6,271 nucleotides of DNA, from assembly GCA_031266295.1 (NCBI GenBank), contig JAISBH010000161.1:1-6271 (forward strand), given 5' to 3'. Positions 5,049 to 6,271 of this stretch are shown one piece after another. The first letter of the stretch is position 1, and each line of letters begins with the position of its first letter. The position numbers and the translations under genes were made by a program. The notes beneath the pieces are model-generated. The model worked only from the letters and a program-made list of their open reading frames with translations. It ran no database searches and had not been told where the DNA came from. Origin of the DNA: Oscillospiraceae bacterium. GTDB lineage: Bacteria > Bacillota > Clostridia > Christensenellales > Aristaeellaceae.

Positions 5049-5198
5049 CTAGCGAGTCTCGCGATGCTCGGTATGCTTCTTGCAGAAGCGGCAGTATTTC
5101 TTCAACGTGATGCGGTCCGGGTCGTTCTTCTTATTCTTCATTGTGGCATAATTACGCTGCTTGCATTCACCGCAAGCGAGAGTTATGTTTACGCGCAT
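5049..5198 (-). CDS. rpmG: 50S ribosomal protein L33, zinc-binding type
   Basis: A 49-residue large-subunit ribosomal protein located near the E site. The sequence begins MRVNITLACGECKQRNYATM and later has LKKYCRFCKKHTEHRETR, matching L33 along its whole length. Two CxxC pairs (C9/C12 and C36/C39) mark the zinc-binding form, the one that zinc-starved bacteria replace with a Cys-free paralogue. The ATG at 5198 lies nine bases after AAAGGAG. It is the first gene of the operon, 30 nt behind the predicted transcription start, and is followed by secE. The stop is TAG and the length is normal, which shows TAG acting as a true stop here. Confidence 0.96.
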   Translation of the reverse strand: MRVNITLACGECKQRNYATMKNKKNDPDRITLKKYCRFCKKHTEHRETR

Positions 5199-5235
5199 GA
5201 GCAATCACTCCTTTAACTAACGGCGCAGTAATTAC

Positions 5236-5264
5236 ACTTTATCATCTTAATGCGTTTATGTCAA
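5236..5264 (-). promoter_or_regulatory. SigA-type promoter of the rpmG-secE-nusG-rplK-rplA operon
   Basis: On the minus strand a perfect TTGACA (5264 to 5259) is followed after 17 nt by TAAAGT (5241 to 5236, four of six consensus). The expected start is near 5229, about 30 nt before the rpmG ATG. It sits between the PHP gene stop and rpmG, in an AT-rich stretch that contrasts with the GC-rich genes around it. The first 28 nt of this gap hold no convincing terminator for the PHP gene. Confidence 0.7.
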
Positions 5265-5291
5265 GGTTTTTCGAAAGCGCCGCGATAATAT

Positions 5292-6011
5292 TCACTTATT
5301 CGCTATTGCCCGTTCGTCATACCATCGCCGCAGCATATCAAACGCTGCGGCTGCCGTGGCTTCAACTAATTCGAGATGCTGCGTCGGTTCGGTCAGCGCC
5401 TCCAAACGGTGCGCATCCGACGAATGCAACTCATGATATCCATCCAGCCCTACCGACAGCGGCAGCGCGCGCGATACCTCAACCGCGGCGAAGCGCGTCT
5501 TCGGCAGAAACCCCAGCGCGTTCAGCAACCCATTCGATCCCCGATTGATATGCGCGGGCACAGGCAAGCCGCCATGCTCGCGGCACATCGCCGCCATCGC
5601 GTCCACCGACAGCGACGTCGCCTGTATCAGCAGCCGATCCTCGGAACCGACGGCATTGTCGTACTCGTCCAATATGAGTTGATTGCCAAACAGCCGCGGC
5701 GCGTTTTCTACATCGCCCAACCTGCCGCGCAGCGCTTCGCCGAAAGCAAGCGCCTCGTCAACCGCCGGGAAGTAGCACAGTATGTGCACCTCCTCGCGCG
5801 TAGTGGCCTCTATGCCGGGCAGCAGTGCGATACCGATCGAGTCCGCGACCGCCTTGCACGCGGGCAGATTCAGCGCGCTGTTGTGATCGGTCACGGCGAG
5901 TATCTTTACGCCCGCAAGCGCTGCCATGTTTACCAGGTTGTTGGGCGTCATGTCGTCGTCCGCGCAAGGCGACAGACATGAATGGATGTGCAGATCGACG
6001 GGTACGAGCAT
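5292..6011 (-). CDS. PHP-domain metal-dependent phosphoesterase
   Basis: A 239-residue PHP-superfamily protein, predicted to hydrolyse phosphoesters with a cluster of metal ions. Visible metal-ligand motifs are DLHIHS (6-11, His8 and His10), Asp18 in SPCADDDM, TDHNS (41-45, His43), GIEATTREEVHIL (66-78, Glu68 and His76), PAHINR (152-157, His154) and HSSDAH (196-201, Asp199 and His201). All expected motifs are present, so it should be active; the substrate is unknown. The ATG at 6011 follows the preceding stop by three bases, with AAGGG about ten bases upstream. The SPCADDDMTPNN sequence and the DRTGG-like gene next door match a subgroup encoded beside [FeFe]-hydrogenase and redox-signalling genes in Clostridia (family knowledge). 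A role there is inference. The gene ends with TGA just before the rpmG promoter. Confidence 0.9.
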   Translation of the reverse strand: MLVPVDLHIHSCLSPCADDDMTPNNLVNMAALAGVKILAVTDHNSALNLPACKAVADSIGIALLPGIEATTREEVHILCYFPAVDEALAFGEALRGRLGDVENAPRLFGNQLILDEYDNAVGSEDRLLIQATSLSVDAMAAMCREHGGLPVPAHINRGSNGLLNALGFLPKTRFAAVEVSRALPLSVGLDGYHELHSSDAHRLEALTEPTQHLELVEATAAAAFDMLRRWYDERAIANK

Positions 6012-6014
6012 GGA

Positions 6015-6271
6015 TCAGCCCTTCGCAGCGGCGGGAATGCCCATACTCCACATCTTGCCGCTGAGCGCGTAAGCGTTGTCGGGCGAGGTGAACACGGCCA
6101 CGCCCTCCTCGGCCGCCTTGGCAAGCGTATCAGGTTCGGGCATGATATCCTCCGGCAATATGACGCAGGCCATGTCCAGCAGCGTCGCGACCGCGACTGT
6201 GTTCATGTGCGTCTGAACGGTGATCCACGCCATGCCCGCCGTGCCGTGCGCCAGCACCCAGCTGAGCAGAT
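6015..6271 (-). CDS. DRTGG-domain-like protein, C-terminal part
   Basis: The last 84 residues of a gene whose start lies beyond the window. A GTG at 6257 could be mistaken for the start, but the frame stays open to the edge and the preceding residues (LLSW) fit the family. Segments such as GMAWITVQTHMNTVAVATLL, MACVILPEDIMPEPDTL, KAAEEGVAVFTS and MWSMGI resemble small DRTGG proteins of Clostridia (about 110 residues), which are related to a domain found with CBS domains and HPr-kinase-like proteins. The DRTGG motif itself should be in the missing N-terminal part, so the call rests on the C-terminal pattern. It lies three bases from the PHP gene and is surely co-transcribed with it. Such pairs usually sit with histidine-kinase-like ATPases and HydA/NuoEF-type genes, expected beyond the right edge. 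Function is unknown. Confidence 0.75.
   Translation of the reverse strand, partial: LLSWVLAHGTAGMAWITVQTHMNTVAVATLLDMACVILPEDIMPEPDTLAKAAEEGVAVFTSPDNAYALSGKMWSMGIPAAAKG

Noticed and set aside
2322..5051. General reassignment of TAG to an amino acid
   Set aside because: Three genes end with TAG at their expected lengths, and reading through would add unrelated residues, in one case across a terminator hairpin.
5376..5981. Plus-strand frame of 201 codons opposite the PHP gene
   Set aside because: Arg/Gln-rich antisense shadow of a GC-rich gene. The minus strand carries all PHP active-site motifs.
1..6271. CRISPR array, insertion sequence, tRNA or rRNA gene
   Set aside because: I saw no regularly spaced repeats, transposase-like frame, terminal inverted repeats, or tRNA-like cloverleaf ending in CCA.

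Overview
The window looks like a chromosomal segment from an anaerobic member of the Clostridia or a related low-complexity Firmicutes lineage. The reasons are the gene order rpmG-secE-nusG-rplK-rplA, a SecE with one membrane helix, a short NusG without insertions, near-consensus SigA-type promoters, strong GGAGG ribosome binding sites, and a DRTGG-PHP gene pair of the kind found around [FeFe]-hydrogenase genes in Clostridia. No gene identifies the species.

Left part (1-2310, + strand): two genes I do not recognise. The first (240-1739) encodes a 499-residue, probably soluble, low-complexity protein. It has a basic N-terminal part, a long acidic repeat with no Lys or Arg between residues 173 and 368, and a basic Pro-rich tail. 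The second (1794-2297) encodes 167 residues with seven cysteines. Each gene ends inside the loop of a perfect hairpin, so the stop codon is part of the presumed transcription terminator.

Middle (2284-2841, - strand): a small flavodoxin-family gene (2322-2732) has its own near-consensus promoter (TTGACG, 17 nt, TAATAT). It converges on the 167-residue gene and shares a hairpin with it. Just upstream of this promoter sits the intrinsic terminator that closes the ribosomal operon.

Right-centre (2855-5264, - strand): the transcription/translation/secretion operon reads rpmG (L33), secE, nusG, rplK (L11), rplA (L1), from a TTGACA-17-TAAAGT promoter before rpmG. rpmG is only 49 codons. The operon stops after rplA, without the rplJ-rplL-rpoB that often follow. 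The main anomaly is in rplK. Its 141-codon frame is complete and conserved from start to stop, except that codon 94 is TAG where homologues usually have Lys. A literal reading gives a 93-residue L11 without most of its rRNA-binding domain. TAG is a genuine stop in three neighbouring genes (rpmG, secE, flavodoxin), so wholesale reassignment is unlikely. A sequence error, a recent nonsense mutation, or readthrough remain possible.

Right end (5292-6271, - strand): a PHP-domain metal-dependent phosphoesterase gene lies 3 nt downstream of a DRTGG-like gene that runs off the window. These two belong to a separate operon whose 3' end abuts the rpmG promoter.
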